64,000 bases of DNA from JABFRG01 sp038210445 (GCA_038210445.1 JBBQWQ010000027.1:32847-96846), one strand, 5' to 3'. Positions 35,499 to 48,895 are shown, numbered from the stretch's first letter. The notes: generated by a model from the sequence alone, not told the origin. Numbers and translations: made by a program.

Positions 35499-35995
35499 TC
35501 ACTTCGGTGGTGCCGCAGATTCGGCGGTGGTCGCGGTGCTGGCGATCGCGGGGGGGGAGGGTGCGGGCGCTTCCGGCGGAGCCGGTGCCTGAGTTACCGA
35601 GGAGTTCATGACCCACCTGCAGTCGCCTTGTTCGTGCCGCACCTGCCCGTTCAAGGCGTATGTGGTTTCCGAACATACTTGGAGATAGACGGCGCGGCGG
35701 CCACAACCACTGACACCGCGCGTATTGCCGTCGATTTGGTGAAATTTGAGCTGTGTTTCCGGACAATCAAGCTCGAACGCGGCCCTTCCGCGTATCGGGT
35801 CTACGGTTGACCCGATGGGGTAGCTGCTCACCCGGTACGGTTGCGAGGCGCAACCGCTTACCGTGAAAGCAAGGAAGGCGAGGAATGGTGCGACGTCCGT
35901 TGCGAGCCCCGCAAAGCTAGGGAGGGCGCGCGGAACGTACTTTTGTACGTGAGCACGACCGACCGACGATTTGCGGGGCGCAGCAGGACGACGCA

Positions 35996-35999
<4 letters not shown>
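35499..35999 (-). CDS. Putative lipoprotein encoded between rpoB and rpoC
   Basis: 166 residues if started at the ATG overlapping the rpoB stop (GAATGATG). An unusually long basic N-terminus (about 30 residues) precedes a hydrophobic run and the lipobox VSGC. The mature part has four more Cys, including SGCGRRAVYLQVC, enough for two disulfides, and a low-complexity Pro/Ala/Ser/Thr tail. The DNA is visibly less GC-biased than rpoB or rpoC. SGCGRRA-like domains are familiar from small myxobacterial lipoproteins, but I know no function. The upstream part of the frame carries strong RNA hairpins, so true translation from this start needs support. Confidence 0.6.
35907..35978 (-). promoter_or_regulatory. 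Two-tier hairpin in the rpoB-rpoC intercistronic region
   Basis: Outer arms CCCCGCAAA and TTTGCGGGG (35907-35915/35970-35978 on the plus strand) enclose a perfect inner hairpin ACGTAC-TTTT-GTACGT (35935-35950). It starts 18 bp after the rpoB stop in the transcript. It may be a processing site or an attenuator setting the beta/beta' ratio, or it may affect translation of the lipoprotein frame it lies in. Confidence 0.55.
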
Positions 36000-40123
<4,124 letters not shown>

Positions 40124-40430
40124 CGGTGCTCCTGCAATCTGAGGGCCTATGCGCTCGCGGCACGCATTGAAGCCCTACGGTCTCGAAACTGCGACGAATA
40201 AGAGGTAAAGAAAGAAACGCCGAAAGGACGGACCGGAAAAACCTTGCTTTCTGGTACGTCCGAATTGGGACGTCGCGAATTATCAGAAAAAGTTCCGGCG
40301 CGCTACCAATTGGAATGCGTTTTGCTCTCCGCGCCCGTTCAGTGCCGGCGCCAGAGCCCTGGTGGGCATCCAACCTACCCCGGACGCTACGCGAATTCAT
40401 GAATCTTTTCAACTTCATGGAAAGTTGCTC
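40124..40430. promoter_or_regulatory. Divergent promoter region of rpoB and the DUF3025 gene
   Basis: This 307-bp gap is clearly richer in A and T than its surroundings, as expected of a promoter region. On the minus strand GATAAT (40279-40284) lies 19 bp after TTGGTA (40304-40309), an imperfectly spaced -10/-35 pair. GACGT occurs twice nearby (40258-40275 region). A 5' leader of about 150 nt would precede rpoB. The exact start is not supported beyond this. Confidence 0.45.
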
Positions 40431-41186
40431 GTGACGACCCCCCGAACGCGGCTGCTGCGGCGCACGGCGCCCTGGGCTCCAAGAGAGTGGGAGAGCACCC
40501 CACCTTTTTGGCCCATCGCCCGATGGCTCCGGCCATTTTTCTCCTGCCCCACCTTCCCGACGGTGGCCTTTACGGATGAGGTGCTGGCCCCGGCGGCGGG
40601 GGTGCGCTTCGTGGAGACACCTGCCCTGCCCCGGCGGCGCCGACGCCCGGCGCAGCCAGGCGCAAGCGCGGCCGCCGCGGACTACGACGCGCGGATCGTC
40701 CGCGAGGGCGTGGTGCCGACCCGGCCCGGCTCGTTCCACGATCTCATGAACGCCCTGGTATGGGCGGCCTTCCCCCTCGCCAAGGCGGCGGTGCACCGGC
40801 GGCAGCTGGGGTTCGTGGAGCAAGCCCGGCGGGAGGGGATCGCCGGACGGCGCACGAAGGCCCACGACGCGCTGGCGATCCTGGACGAGGGCGGGGTCCT
40901 CGTGGCGGCCCGCGAGCCGATCGGCACGGAGGCCGATTTGGCGGCGGCGCTGGCAGGCGGCGCGGCGCGTCATCTGGTCTTCGGCCACGGCATCTACGAG
41001 AGCCTGGCCATCGCGGGGCCCCGGCCGCTGGTGGGTGCGCTGGTGTTCCCGTGGGAATCGGGCGACGACGACGCGGTGCGCGAGCACGTGGACGCGGCCC
41101 TGGCGCATCGCCTCGCCGGAGCGGGCGCCCCGGAAGCGCCGCAGACGTACCTGCGGGTGCCAGTGCCCGCGATCTGGCCGGCGTGA
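40431..41186 (+). CDS. DUF3025 family protein
   Basis: About 251 residues. The conserved core of the family is visible: RPGSFHDLMNALVWAAFPLA followed by KAAVHRRQ, then RTKAHDALAILDEGGVLV and GHGIYESL. The biochemical function of DUF3025 is unknown. The GTG at 40431 has GGAAAG 6 nt upstream; an open frame back to 40362 lacks family similarity. It is divergent from rpoB. Confidence 0.8.
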   Translation: MTTPRTRLLRRTAPWAPREWESTPPFWPIARWLRPFFSCPTFPTVAFTDEVLAPAAGVRFVETPALPRRRRRPAQPGASAAAADYDARIVREGVVPTRPGSFHDLMNALVWAAFPLAKAAVHRRQLGFVEQARREGIAGRRTKAHDALAILDEGGVLVAAREPIGTEADLAAALAGGAARHLVFGHGIYESLAIAGPRPLVGALVFPWESGDDDAVREHVDAALAHRLAGAGAPEAPQTYLRVPVPAIWPA

Positions 41187-41202
41187 CGCAGCGGGTCGTA
41201 TT

Positions 41203-41221
41203 CGTGCATTCTACATGCACG
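41203..41221. promoter_or_regulatory. 7-bp perfect inverted repeat between DUF3025 gene and hybrid kinase
   Basis: CGTGCAT and ATGCACG are separated by 5 bp, 17 bp after the DUF3025 stop and 115 bp before the kinase start. It may be a terminator-like stem (no T-run) or an operator for the kinase gene. Confidence 0.4.
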
Positions 41222-41335
41222 CCCGCGAGCCCCTGCAGATTCCCCGCTGTGCGCATACGCCGACATCGCGGGCAGCACGTTTCTCGGGTGCCCGCCTACG
41301 CCGCCGGTGACCGCTCACGGCGCCGATGATATCGG

Positions 41336-44300
41336 ATGAGTATGACCTCGATTGGGGACGGCGCGGGCGGTGCGCACGGCGACCGGACGTTGCACATCAA
41401 CCGGGTGCTGCGGAGCGTTCACAAGCTGCACCGTCTCATCGGAGCGGGCGAGTCTGCGGAGCACGTCGTCCTGCGCATCGCGCAGCTCCTGGTGCAAGAG
41501 TGCGGCTACCGCGCCTGCTACCTGCACCTGCCGGCCTCCGGCGAAGAGGCGTCCATCCGGGGTGCGGCGGGCGATCCGGCGCTGGCCGCCGTGCTCACCG
41601 AGCTCGACGCCGCAGGCACGCTCCCCAGCTGCATGCAAGAGGCCGCCATCTCGGGGCTGCCGGTCACGCGGCACGCCCACGACACCGCATGCAGCGGGTG
41701 TCCAATCACCCGTCGCTTCGGCCCCACCGACGAAGCCATCGCGCTCCCCCTTCGCATGGACCGCATGGACCGCATGGACGATGCGCGGCGCGGCACACTC
41801 CTGGTGGTTTTTCGCCCGGGTGAGCTGGGCGGCGCCGAGGAGCTCGCGCTGCTCCAGGAAGTGGCCGAAGACATCGCCCTCGGCCTGCGAACCATCGAGG
41901 CCGCGCGCCGCGCCCGCGCGCAGGAGAGCCTTTATCGCTCGGTCTTCGAGACCATGAGCGAGGGCTTGCTCCTGGCCGACCTCGTGCGCGACGCACTTGG
42001 CAGGATCACCGAAGTCCGGGTGGTCGACGTCAATCCAGCCTTCGAGCGCCACATCGGCCGGAGCCGCACCGAAGTGAAGGGCAAGGGCATGCGCGAGGTG
42101 TTCGGCCCCACCGTGCATCGCCCGCCCTACGAGGCCGCGCTCGCGGAGGGGCCGCAAACGTACACCTTTTACAGTGCGCACCTGGCGCGGCACCTTCGCA
42201 TCACGCTCACCGCACTCGACGCCACGCGCGTGTCTTGCGTCTTCGAGGACGTGACCGAGCGCGAGGAGATGATGGCGGCCCTGGCAGAGAGTGAGCGCCG
42301 CTACCGCGTGGTCACCGACAACATCTCCGACGCCATCTGGATCTTCGACGTCGACGAGCGGCGCATCACGTACACCAGTCCGTCCATTGAACAGCTACGC
42401 GGCTACACCGCGGCCGAGAGCCTCGAGCAAGACCTCTCGCAGATGCTCACACCCGCCAGCTACGAAGACATGATGGAAAAGCTGGCACGGCGCCTCGAAG
42501 CATTCCGGTCCGGCGAACGTGGCGTGTACGTGGACCTGGTGGAGCAGCCGAGGAAGCAGGGCGGCGTGGTGCTCACCGAGGTGACCACGCGCTTTCAGAC
42601 CGACGCCGTCACGGGAAAGCTCGAGATCTTCGGCTGCTCGCGCGACGTGACCCAGCGGCTACGGGCGGAGCGCGAAGCTCGAGCGACCGCGCAGCGATTC
42701 GAGCAGGTGGTGCAGCATATTCCCGACGCGGTGGTCCTGCTCGACCCCGCGCTTCGGCTCCAGTATGTGAACGCCGCGACCTGCCACATGACCGGGCGCC
42801 CGATGTCGGAGCTCGTAGGGCGCACCATCTCGGAGGCGTGGAGCGGCGGCCACCTGGCGCTGGTCGAAGGTGCGGCGCGCCGGGCCATGGCGGAGCGCCA
42901 GGCGATCACCGACGAGCGCGAAGTGAGCATGCGCGGCGGCCAGCATCACCTCGCAGTCACGTGCATTCCGCTCCTCGACGACGCAGGCGAGCTGGCGCAG
43001 TTGGTGCTCCTGACGAGCGACCGGAGCGCCTCCCATCGGGTGGAGCAGGCGCTGCGCGACCAGCTGGCGGTCCACGCCCAGCTCGCCAAGGTGGGCGCCT
43101 CGGTGCCGGGCGCCATCGTGGCTTTCGAGCTCCGCGACGAGCGCATGTCGTTCCTGTTCACAACGCCCGCCATCGCCGACATCTACGGGCTTCCGCAGGG
43201 CACGGTGATGGGCGACTGGAACGCCGCGGCCTCTCGGCTCGGAGCAGACCGTACGCGGGTGCGCGCAAGCCTGGGGGAGTCGGCACAGAAGCTCACCCCC
43301 TGGCACGACACGTATCGCTACGATCACCCGACCAAAGGCGAGCGATGGCTCGAAGCCTGGGCCATTCCCGAGCGGCACACGGACGGCGCGGTGGAGTGGC
43401 ACGGGTTCATCGCTGACGCCACCGATCGCCGGACCGCAGACCTTCGCGTGGCCCGCATGACGAGCATGTACCAGGCGCTCAGCGACACCAACGAGGCCAT
43501 TGTGCGGGCCGCCTCCGAACGCCAGCTCTACGAGCGGGTGTGCAGCATCGTCGAGCGCATTCCCGGCTGCGCCATGGTGTGGTTCGGGGTGCCCGACGCT
43601 GCCCGTACCAAGCTGGTGCGGGTTGCCACCGCTGGGCCTCTTTCGGCGCGGGCGGGCGTGCCGGAGCTTCGGCTCACCGACGATCCAACGCATTCCCATC
43701 AGCCACTCATCTGCCAGGCGTTCGCGCAAGACCGGGTGCGGTACCGCAACGATCTGACCACCACCTCGCTGCCCACGGAGCACGCGACGCCCATCGGGTC
43801 GGCGATCGGCTTGCCGCTCCGGCGCAGCGGTCGAGCGGCCGCAGCCATGGGGGTCATCGCCACGGAGAACGGATACTTCGACGACGAGATGGTGAAGCTC
43901 TTCGAGGCCATGGCGCTCGACATCTCGTTCGGCCTCGAAGCGATGGCCGGCACCGCTGCGCTCCGCGCCAGCGAGGAGCGGTATCGGTCGCTCGTCGAGA
44001 ACCTGGAAGACATCGTCTTCACCGTCGACCTCGGCGGGGCCTTCGTGCTCGTGAGTGGGTCCATCGCGCGCTTCGGCTTCACCCGCGAAGAGCTCATCGC
44101 GCGGCCGCTCTTTCAGCACGTGCATCCGGACGACGCGCTGGTGGCCGAGGCCGCCCTGGAAGACGTCCGTCACGGCCGGCCGTCGACCATCGACGTTCGC
44201 CTCGACGACGCCGCTGGCCGAACGCGCTTCCTGCGGGTGTCCATGCGCCCGGCGATGGACGGCGGGACGATTCGCGGCGCCCACGGCATCATGACCGATC

Positions 44301-45490
44301 GCACGCGGCAGCACGAGACCGAGGAGCAGCTGCGGCTGTCGCAGAAGATGGAGGCCGTCGGGCGACTGGCCGGCGGCGTGGCCCACGACTTCAACAACCT
44401 CCTCTGCGTCATCGGCACCTACACCGACCTGGCGCTCGACGCGGTGCCGGAGTCCGACCCGCTCCACCAGGATCTTACCGAGATACGCCAGGCCAGCACC
44501 CGCGCCGAGGCGCTCACGCGGCAGCTCCTGGCGTTCGGGCGGAAGCAGGTCATGCAGCCCGTGATCTTCGACCTCAACGGCCTCGTGGCGGGACTGGAGA
44601 AGATGCTCGGGCGCCTCATCGGCGAGGACGTGGAGCTCACCGTGGTGCGCGGCGAAGGGCTGGGGCAGACCAAGGCCGATCCGGGCCAGATCGAGCAAGT
44701 GCTCATGAACCTGGTGGTCAACGCCCGCGACGCCATGCCAAAGGGGGGCTCGCTCATCATCGAGACGGAGAACGTCGACCTGCGGGGCGACGAGGCCTCG
44801 GCCGTGCCTGCCGGCGCCTACGTATGCCTCTCGGTCTCCGACACCGGCGTGGGGATGGACCCGCGAACGCAGCGGCGCATCTTCGAACCGTTCTTCACGA
44901 CCAAGGGCGCCGGCAAAGGCACTGGCCTCGGGCTCGCCATGGTGTACGGCATCGTGAAGCAGAGCGGTGGCAGCATCGAGGTAGATAGCGAGCCCGCGGT
45001 GGGGTCCACCTTCCGCATCTACCTGCCGCGCATCGCCGGTGCGGTGGCCGCGGCGCAGCCCACCGTGAGCGGGCGCACGCTCCGCAGCCGCGGCGGGCAG
45101 GAGACCATCCTGGTGGTCGAGGACGAGGAGTCGCTGCGGAAGATCGTCGCGCGCGTGCTCACCGCTGCAGGCTATCGCGTGGTGTCGGCCTCCAACGCCG
45201 GCGAGGCGCTCCTCTTGTGTGAGAAGCACGGAAACAGAATCCGCCTCATGCTCACCGACGTCATCATGCCCGGCATGAACGGGCGCGAGCTCTCGGAGCG
45301 TTTGGCCACCATGGTTCCCAACATGAAGGTCCTCTACATGTCCGGGTACACCGACGACGCCATCGTCGACCGCGGGGCGCTGGCGCCGGGAACGGTGCTC
45401 ATCCAGAAGCCGTTCACGGCCGACGAGCTCAGCGCTCGGGTTCGGGCCGTCCTCGACGATACCGAAGGGCAACTTCCGGCAATTTCATAA
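41336..45490 (+). CDS. Hybrid sensor histidine kinase (GAF/PAS, receiver)
   Basis: 1384 residues with no membrane segment. In order: a GAF-like domain (about 25-190), PAS domains (about 200-310, 320-440, 455-570, 590-700), a second GAF (about 730-880), another PAS (about 890-1000), HisKA with His1017 (GGVAHDFNN), HATPase (about 1120-1240, SDTGVGMD, GTGLGLAM), and a receiver (about 1258-1375) with Asp1308 (LMLTDVIMPG) and Lys in LIQKPF. It is a cytoplasmic sensor; signal and partner are unknown and no free response regulator is adjacent. A 9-bp unit is repeated three times at 41753-41779 (MDRMDRMD). Confidence 0.93.
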   Translation: MSMTSIGDGAGGAHGDRTLHINRVLRSVHKLHRLIGAGESAEHVVLRIAQLLVQECGYRACYLHLPASGEEASIRGAAGDPALAAVLTELDAAGTLPSCMQEAAISGLPVTRHAHDTACSGCPITRRFGPTDEAIALPLRMDRMDRMDDARRGTLLVVFRPGELGGAEELALLQEVAEDIALGLRTIEAARRARAQESLYRSVFETMSEGLLLADLVRDALGRITEVRVVDVNPAFERHIGRSRTEVKGKGMREVFGPTVHRPPYEAALAEGPQTYTFYSAHLARHLRITLTALDATRVSCVFEDVTEREEMMAALAESERRYRVVTDNISDAIWIFDVDERRITYTSPSIEQLRGYTAAESLEQDLSQMLTPASYEDMMEKLARRLEAFRSGERGVYVDLVEQPRKQGGVVLTEVTTRFQTDAVTGKLEIFGCSRDVTQRLRAEREARATAQRFEQVVQHIPDAVVLLDPALRLQYVNAATCHMTGRPMSELVGRTISEAWSGGHLALVEGAARRAMAERQAITDEREVSMRGGQHHLAVTCIPLLDDAGELAQLVLLTSDRSASHRVEQALRDQLAVHAQLAKVGASVPGAIVAFELRDERMSFLFTTPAIADIYGLPQGTVMGDWNAAASRLGADRTRVRASLGESAQKLTPWHDTYRYDHPTKGERWLEAWAIPERHTDGAVEWHGFIADATDRRTADLRVARMTSMYQALSDTNEAIVRAASERQLYERVCSIVERIPGCAMVWFGVPDAARTKLVRVATAGPLSARAGVPELRLTDDPTHSHQPLICQAFAQDRVRYRNDLTTTSLPTEHATPIGSAIGLPLRRSGRAAAAMGVIATENGYFDDEMVKLFEAMALDISFGLEAMAGTAALRASEERYRSLVENLEDIVFTVDLGGAFVLVSGSIARFGFTREELIARPLFQHVHPDDALVAEAALEDVRHGRPSTIDVRLDDAAGRTRFLRVSMRPAMDGGTIRGAHGIMTDRTRQHETEEQLRLSQKMEAVGRLAGGVAHDFNNLLCVIGTYTDLALDAVPESDPLHQDLTEIRQASTRAEALTRQLLAFGRKQVMQPVIFDLNGLVAGLEKMLGRLIGEDVELTVVRGEGLGQTKADPGQIEQVLMNLVVNARDAMPKGGSLIIETENVDLRGDEASAVPAGAYVCLSVSDTGVGMDPRTQRRIFEPFFTTKGAGKGTGLGLAMVYGIVKQSGGSIEVDSEPAVGSTFRIYLPRIAGAVAAAQPTVSGRTLRSRGGQETILVVEDEESLRKIVARVLTAAGYRVVSASNAGEALLLCEKHGNRIRLMLTDVIMPGMNGRELSERLATMVPNMKVLYMSGYTDDAIVDRGALAPGTVLIQKPFTADELSARVRAVLDDTEGQLPAIS
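41753..41779 (+). repeat. Three tandem copies of a 9-bp unit inside the hybrid kinase gene
   Basis: CGCATGGAC occurs three times head to tail, giving the repeated tripeptide RMD in the first GAF-like domain. It is in frame, so gain or loss of a unit would only change the loop length. Confidence 0.85.
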
Positions 45491-45512
45491 TTGTTTCGAT
45501 GTGTTCGCGGAA

Positions 45513-45550
45513 TGCGAAATGTTTTGCGCAGTGCGACGTGCGTTTCGCAC
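45513..45550. promoter_or_regulatory. Nested inverted repeats before the alcohol oxidase genes
   Basis: TGCGAAA (45513-45519) pairs with TTTCGCA (45543-45549). Within the right side GTGCG-TTT-CGCAC (45538-45550) forms a perfect small hairpin. The cluster begins 22 bp after the kinase stop and ends 23 bp before the next ATG. It may be an operator or a weak terminator. Confidence 0.35.
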
Positions 45551-45572
45551 ATGGTCCGCTACCATCGAAGGT

Positions 45573-46124
45573 ATGGCCGCGCTTGCCCTGCCCTTTCCCG
45601 GAAGAAAAACCCTCGGCGCCGCCCAGCGCCGCCTCCTCTGTGCGGTGTCCGAGGCCTTGTTCGACGGCTGCAGCGACGTCTCACCCGGGCGCCTGCGGGC
45701 CGACGTCGACGCGGCCATGAGCCTCATCGGTGCTGCGAGCGCCCGGGTGCGCTGGGGTTTTTCGCTGGCGCTCTGGCTGGTGCAGCTCTCGCCGATCCTC
45801 CTCGGCATGCACTGGGCGCGCCTCGAGCGGCTGCCAGTACCGGAGCGCGTCGCGGTGCTCAGCGCGCTCGAGCGCTCTCGATGGACGAGCCTCATGCTGC
45901 CCTTCGTGGGAGTGCGAACGGTGATGATGCTGATCTTCTACGAGCATCCCGCGGAGCTCCTGGCCATCGGCTTCGCCGGCGCGACGCGTTCGCGGCACAC
46001 CCGTCACCTGGCGGTGCTGCACGCAGCCGCGGCGCACGTGCCGACGCCCATCGAGAGCGGCGTTCGCCTGCGCGGCGAAGGCGAAGCGAGCGCCGACAGC
46101 GACGCACACATCGAGGTGGCATGA
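45573..46124 (+). CDS. Small partner protein of GMC alcohol oxidase
   Basis: 183 residues. ALPFPGRKTLGAAQRRLLCAV followed by SEALFDG, and a later membrane-like segment (FSLALWLVQLSPILLGMHW), then LERSRWTSLMLPFVGVRTVM and FYEHPAEL. This matches the region N-terminal to the FAD domain in plant and fungal long-chain fatty alcohol oxidases; here it is a separate gene. The ATG at 45573 has GAAGG close by. The stop overlaps the start of the GMC gene (ATGA), so the two are made together. Confidence 0.7.
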   Translation: MAALALPFPGRKTLGAAQRRLLCAVSEALFDGCSDVSPGRLRADVDAAMSLIGAASARVRWGFSLALWLVQLSPILLGMHWARLERLPVPERVAVLSALERSRWTSLMLPFVGVRTVMMLIFYEHPAELLAIGFAGATRSRHTRHLAVLHAAAAHVPTPIESGVRLRGEGEASADSDAHIEVA

Positions 46125-47656
46125 CGCTCGTTCGCGGCCGCGATTGCACCGAGCCGCTCTCGCTCCGTGCCGACGCAGTGGTGGTGGGCTCCGGCGCCGG
46201 CGGCGCCGTGGTGGCGCGCGAGCTCGCCCGGGCGGGGCTCTCGGTGGTGGTGGTCGAGGAAGGGGGTCACTATGCGCCTTCCGAATACGGACGCTTCTCG
46301 CCCGCGCGTTCCATCGGCACGTTGATGCGCGAGGCAGGCCTAAGCGTAGCCATGAGCCTCGCAGAAACGCCGGTCATGAGCGTGCTCGCCGGGCGCTGCG
46401 TGGGCGGCTCCAGCGTGCTCACCGGCGGCGTGTGCTTTCGCATCCCCGAGGCGGTGCGCGCCGAATGGGAGCGCGATCATGGCTTGCGCGGCATCACCGA
46501 GGCTGCGCTCGCGCCGCTCTACGAAGCGCTGGAGAAAGACCTGGGCGTGGAGACCGTGCCGCACGCGATGCGCTCGCGTTCCACCGAGCTATTTGTGGAA
46601 GGGGCCGAACGCATGGGCATTTCCATGAAGAGCCTTCGCCGGAATACCGATGGCTGCAAGGGCGCGTCGCGCTGCAACTTTGGCTGCCCGAGCGGGGCCA
46701 AGAAGAGCGTGGACGTGGTGATGTTGCCGGAGGTGCTGGCGCGCTCCGGCACCCTGCTCTCGGACGCGCTGGTGGAGCGCGTGCTGGTGGAGCACGGCGT
46801 GGCCCGGGGCGTGCGAGGTCGTTTTCTGCGGTCCGCCGACGGCGAGCCCGAGGTGCCCTTCGAGGTTCGCGCGGAGCGGGTGGTGGTGGCCTGCGGCGCG
46901 CTGCACACCCCGATGCTGCTCTCGCGGAGCGGAGTGCGCTCACCGCACCTGGGCCGGCACATGACGCTGCATCCCTCGTTCCGGGTGGGCGCGCTCTTCG
47001 ACGAGGACGTGCAAGGCTGGGACGGCGCGATGCAAAGCGTGTACTCCGATCACTTTCAGGACGACGGCATCACGCTGGTGGGCGCCTACACCGCGCCGAG
47101 CGTGCTGGCGGCGGCGTTTCCCGGGGTCGGGCGCGCGCACCGGCGGCTCACCGCGGCGCTGCCTCGGTTGGCGTTCTTCGGCGCCATGATCCACGACGAG
47201 GCGGCCGGGCGCGTGCGGAGCTTCTTCGGCCGCGAGCCGCTCATCACGTACGCCATGACCCAGCGCGATCGGGAGCGCATGTGGCGGGGCATCGGCATCC
47301 TGGCCGAGCTCGCCTTCGCGGCTGGCGCCCGCGAGGTCCTGCTCCCGATCTTTGGTCAGGATCCCATCGCGAGCCGCGCAGACCTGGCCCAGCTGCTTCG
47401 CGCGCCGCCCTCCGCACGGCGGGTGGAGGCCATGTCGTTTCACCCGCTCGGTACCGCGCGCATGGCCGCAGACCGCGCGCGGGGTGTGGTGGGCGAGAGC
47501 GGCGAGACCTTCCAGGTGCAGAACCTCTTCGTGGCCGACGGCAGCGTGTTGCCCACAAGCCTGGGCGTCAACTCGCAGCTGCCGATCATGACCATGGCGC
47601 TGAAAATCGGCCGCGGCATCGCGCAGGCCGCGGGGAGCGGTCGCAGCGCCGCGTAG
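46121..47656 (+). CDS. GMC-family FAD-dependent alcohol oxidase
   Basis: 511 residues. FAD-binding VVVGSGAGGAVVARELARAG with VVVVEEGGHY, the GRCVGGSSVLTGGVCFR loop, a Cys-rich insert (DGCKGASRCNFGCPSG), and the C-terminal active-site motif MSFHPLGTARM and NLFVADGSVLPTSLGVN. The Cys insert and the partner gene upstream point to the long-chain fatty alcohol oxidase branch. The true substrate is uncertain (alcohols or sterols are possible). It ends back to back with the convergent hemolysin III gene. Confidence 0.88.
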   Translation: MTLVRGRDCTEPLSLRADAVVVGSGAGGAVVARELARAGLSVVVVEEGGHYAPSEYGRFSPARSIGTLMREAGLSVAMSLAETPVMSVLAGRCVGGSSVLTGGVCFRIPEAVRAEWERDHGLRGITEAALAPLYEALEKDLGVETVPHAMRSRSTELFVEGAERMGISMKSLRRNTDGCKGASRCNFGCPSGAKKSVDVVMLPEVLARSGTLLSDALVERVLVEHGVARGVRGRFLRSADGEPEVPFEVRAERVVVACGALHTPMLLSRSGVRSPHLGRHMTLHPSFRVGALFDEDVQGWDGAMQSVYSDHFQDDGITLVGAYTAPSVLAAAFPGVGRAHRRLTAALPRLAFFGAMIHDEAAGRVRSFFGREPLITYAMTQRDRERMWRGIGILAELAFAAGAREVLLPIFGQDPIASRADLAQLLRAPPSARRVEAMSFHPLGTARMAADRARGVVGESGETFQVQNLFVADGSVLPTSLGVNSQLPIMTMALKIGRGIAQAAGSGRSAA

Positions 47657-48361
47657 TCAGCCGCCGACAGCCCGAACCACCAGGGCGACGTGCGCGAACA
47701 CGAACCCGCTGGCAATGCACACGAGCGCGTGGAACACCTCGTGGTATCCAAAGACGCGCGGCCAGGGGTCTGGGCGCTTGAGCGCGTACACCAGTGCGCC
47801 GGCGCTGTAGGTAAGGCCGCCGGCCACCAGCATCGCCATACCGGCGGTACCAATCAGCGGGGCCCGGTGCACTACCTGGAAGATGAGCATCCACCCGATC
47901 CCGACGCAGAGCAGCGCGGTGAGCCACTTGGGCGCATGGGGCCAGGCGAGCGACTTCACCACGCCCACCCCTGCGCCGCACCAGATGGCGAGAAGCGCTC
48001 CGTGACCTGCGCCTTCCGGGTTCACGAGGGTGAATAGCGGGGTGTAGCCGCCGCCGATGAGGAGAAAGATCGCTGCATGATCGAGGCGCCGCATGCGCGC
48101 GCGCGCCGCAGGCTGCCAGTCGATGCGGTGGTAGCAGGCGCTGGTACCGAAGAGGTTCAAGAGCGTGGCGCCGAAGACCAACGTGGCGATGCCACCCGAA
48201 GGCGTGCGCGTCTGGAGCCACAGCGCGGCGGTGGCCACCAGAGCGACGAAGAACGAAACCTGATGCAGCACCCCACGAAGCCGCGGCTTCACCGCAGCGA
48301 CCGGCGCGGGCGGGGCCGAGGCCGAGAAGTCTTGCGGTGACACTTTGGTCGAGGGGCTCAT
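47657..48361 (-). CDS. Hemolysin III / PAQR-family membrane protein
   Basis: 234 residues with seven membrane segments. The family's metal-site residues are present: SACYHRI at the second segment, RRLDHAAIFLLIGGGYTP, and YHEVFHALV near the C-terminus. Bacterial members are named after a hemolysin but most have no shown lytic activity; the fold is that of a zinc-dependent lipid hydrolase. The ATG at 48361 leaves a Pro/Ala-rich tail of about 25 residues before the first segment. Confidence 0.9.
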   Translation of the reverse strand: MSPSTKVSPQDFSASAPPAPVAAVKPRLRGVLHQVSFFVALVATAALWLQTRTPSGGIATLVFGATLLNLFGTSACYHRIDWQPAARARMRRLDHAAIFLLIGGGYTPLFTLVNPEGAGHGALLAIWCGAGVGVVKSLAWPHAPKWLTALLCVGIGWMLIFQVVHRAPLIGTAGMAMLVAGGLTYSAGALVYALKRPDPWPRVFGYHEVFHALVCIASGFVFAHVALVVRAVGG

Positions 48362-48454
48362 GGCGCCTTGCGGTGTATCGCGACTCCAGCCGCTGCGGGA
48401 CACTTTTCGCGACGCTGGACGCTCACGGAGAAGGTGCGGTACGCGTGCCCCTCG

Positions 48455-48895
48455 ATGAAACGCCACGACCACGCGTCGGGAGCCGCTGAAGCGCTGGCCT
48501 TGCCGGAATCGGTGCGCGAGCGCCTGGTTGCGTTGGCCGAGCGAGCGCGAAGCGGATCCCTCGAGCTCGCCGGCGTCGGAAGCTTCCGCGTGAACACGTA
48601 TCACCCGTATCCGCCCAGCGATCCTCCGGCCCCACCCAAGCGGCTCCCCTTTTTCGCGGCGACCCCGGCGATGAGAGCCTTCGTCAACGGTGGGCCAGCG
48701 CTGCCTCCTGCCCCCACGGACGACCCCGCGGCCGATGCGCTGGCGGCGCAGATCGTCTCCGCCCTGGTTCGCTCGGACTCGGTGGAGGTGGTTGGCTTCG
48801 GAACGTTCGAAGTGCGGGCGCGAGGCGCCGAGAACGGCCTCACGTTCGTGGCCTCCTTGGCGCTCAAGCAAGCGCTCGACCCCGGAAACGCCTGA
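48455..48895 (+). CDS. HU-like protein with two degenerate half domains
   Basis: 146 residues. Two stretches resemble the helix-plus-beta-arm core of HU/IHF. The first has LELAGVGSFRVNTYHP and FFAATPAMRAFVNG. The second has DALAAQIVSALVRSDSVEVV then GFGTFEVRARG. The usual arm motif RNPxTG is missing from both, and basic residues are few. DNA binding is therefore uncertain; the protein could be a divergent nucleoid factor. The ATG at 48455 has no clear Shine-Dalgarno. Confidence 0.6.
   Translation: MKRHDHASGAAEALALPESVRERLVALAERARSGSLELAGVGSFRVNTYHPYPPSDPPAPPKRLPFFAATPAMRAFVNGGPALPPAPTDDPAADALAAQIVSALVRSDSVEVVGFGTFEVRARGAENGLTFVASLALKQALDPGNA

Noticed and set aside
41321..41333. Near palindrome CCGATGATATCGG just before the hybrid kinase start
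   Set aside because: Only 5-bp arms; expected by chance in sequence of this composition.
42659..45472. 937-codon minus-strand frame opposite the second hybrid kinase
   Set aside because: Antisense of clear GAF/PAS/kinase coding sequence.
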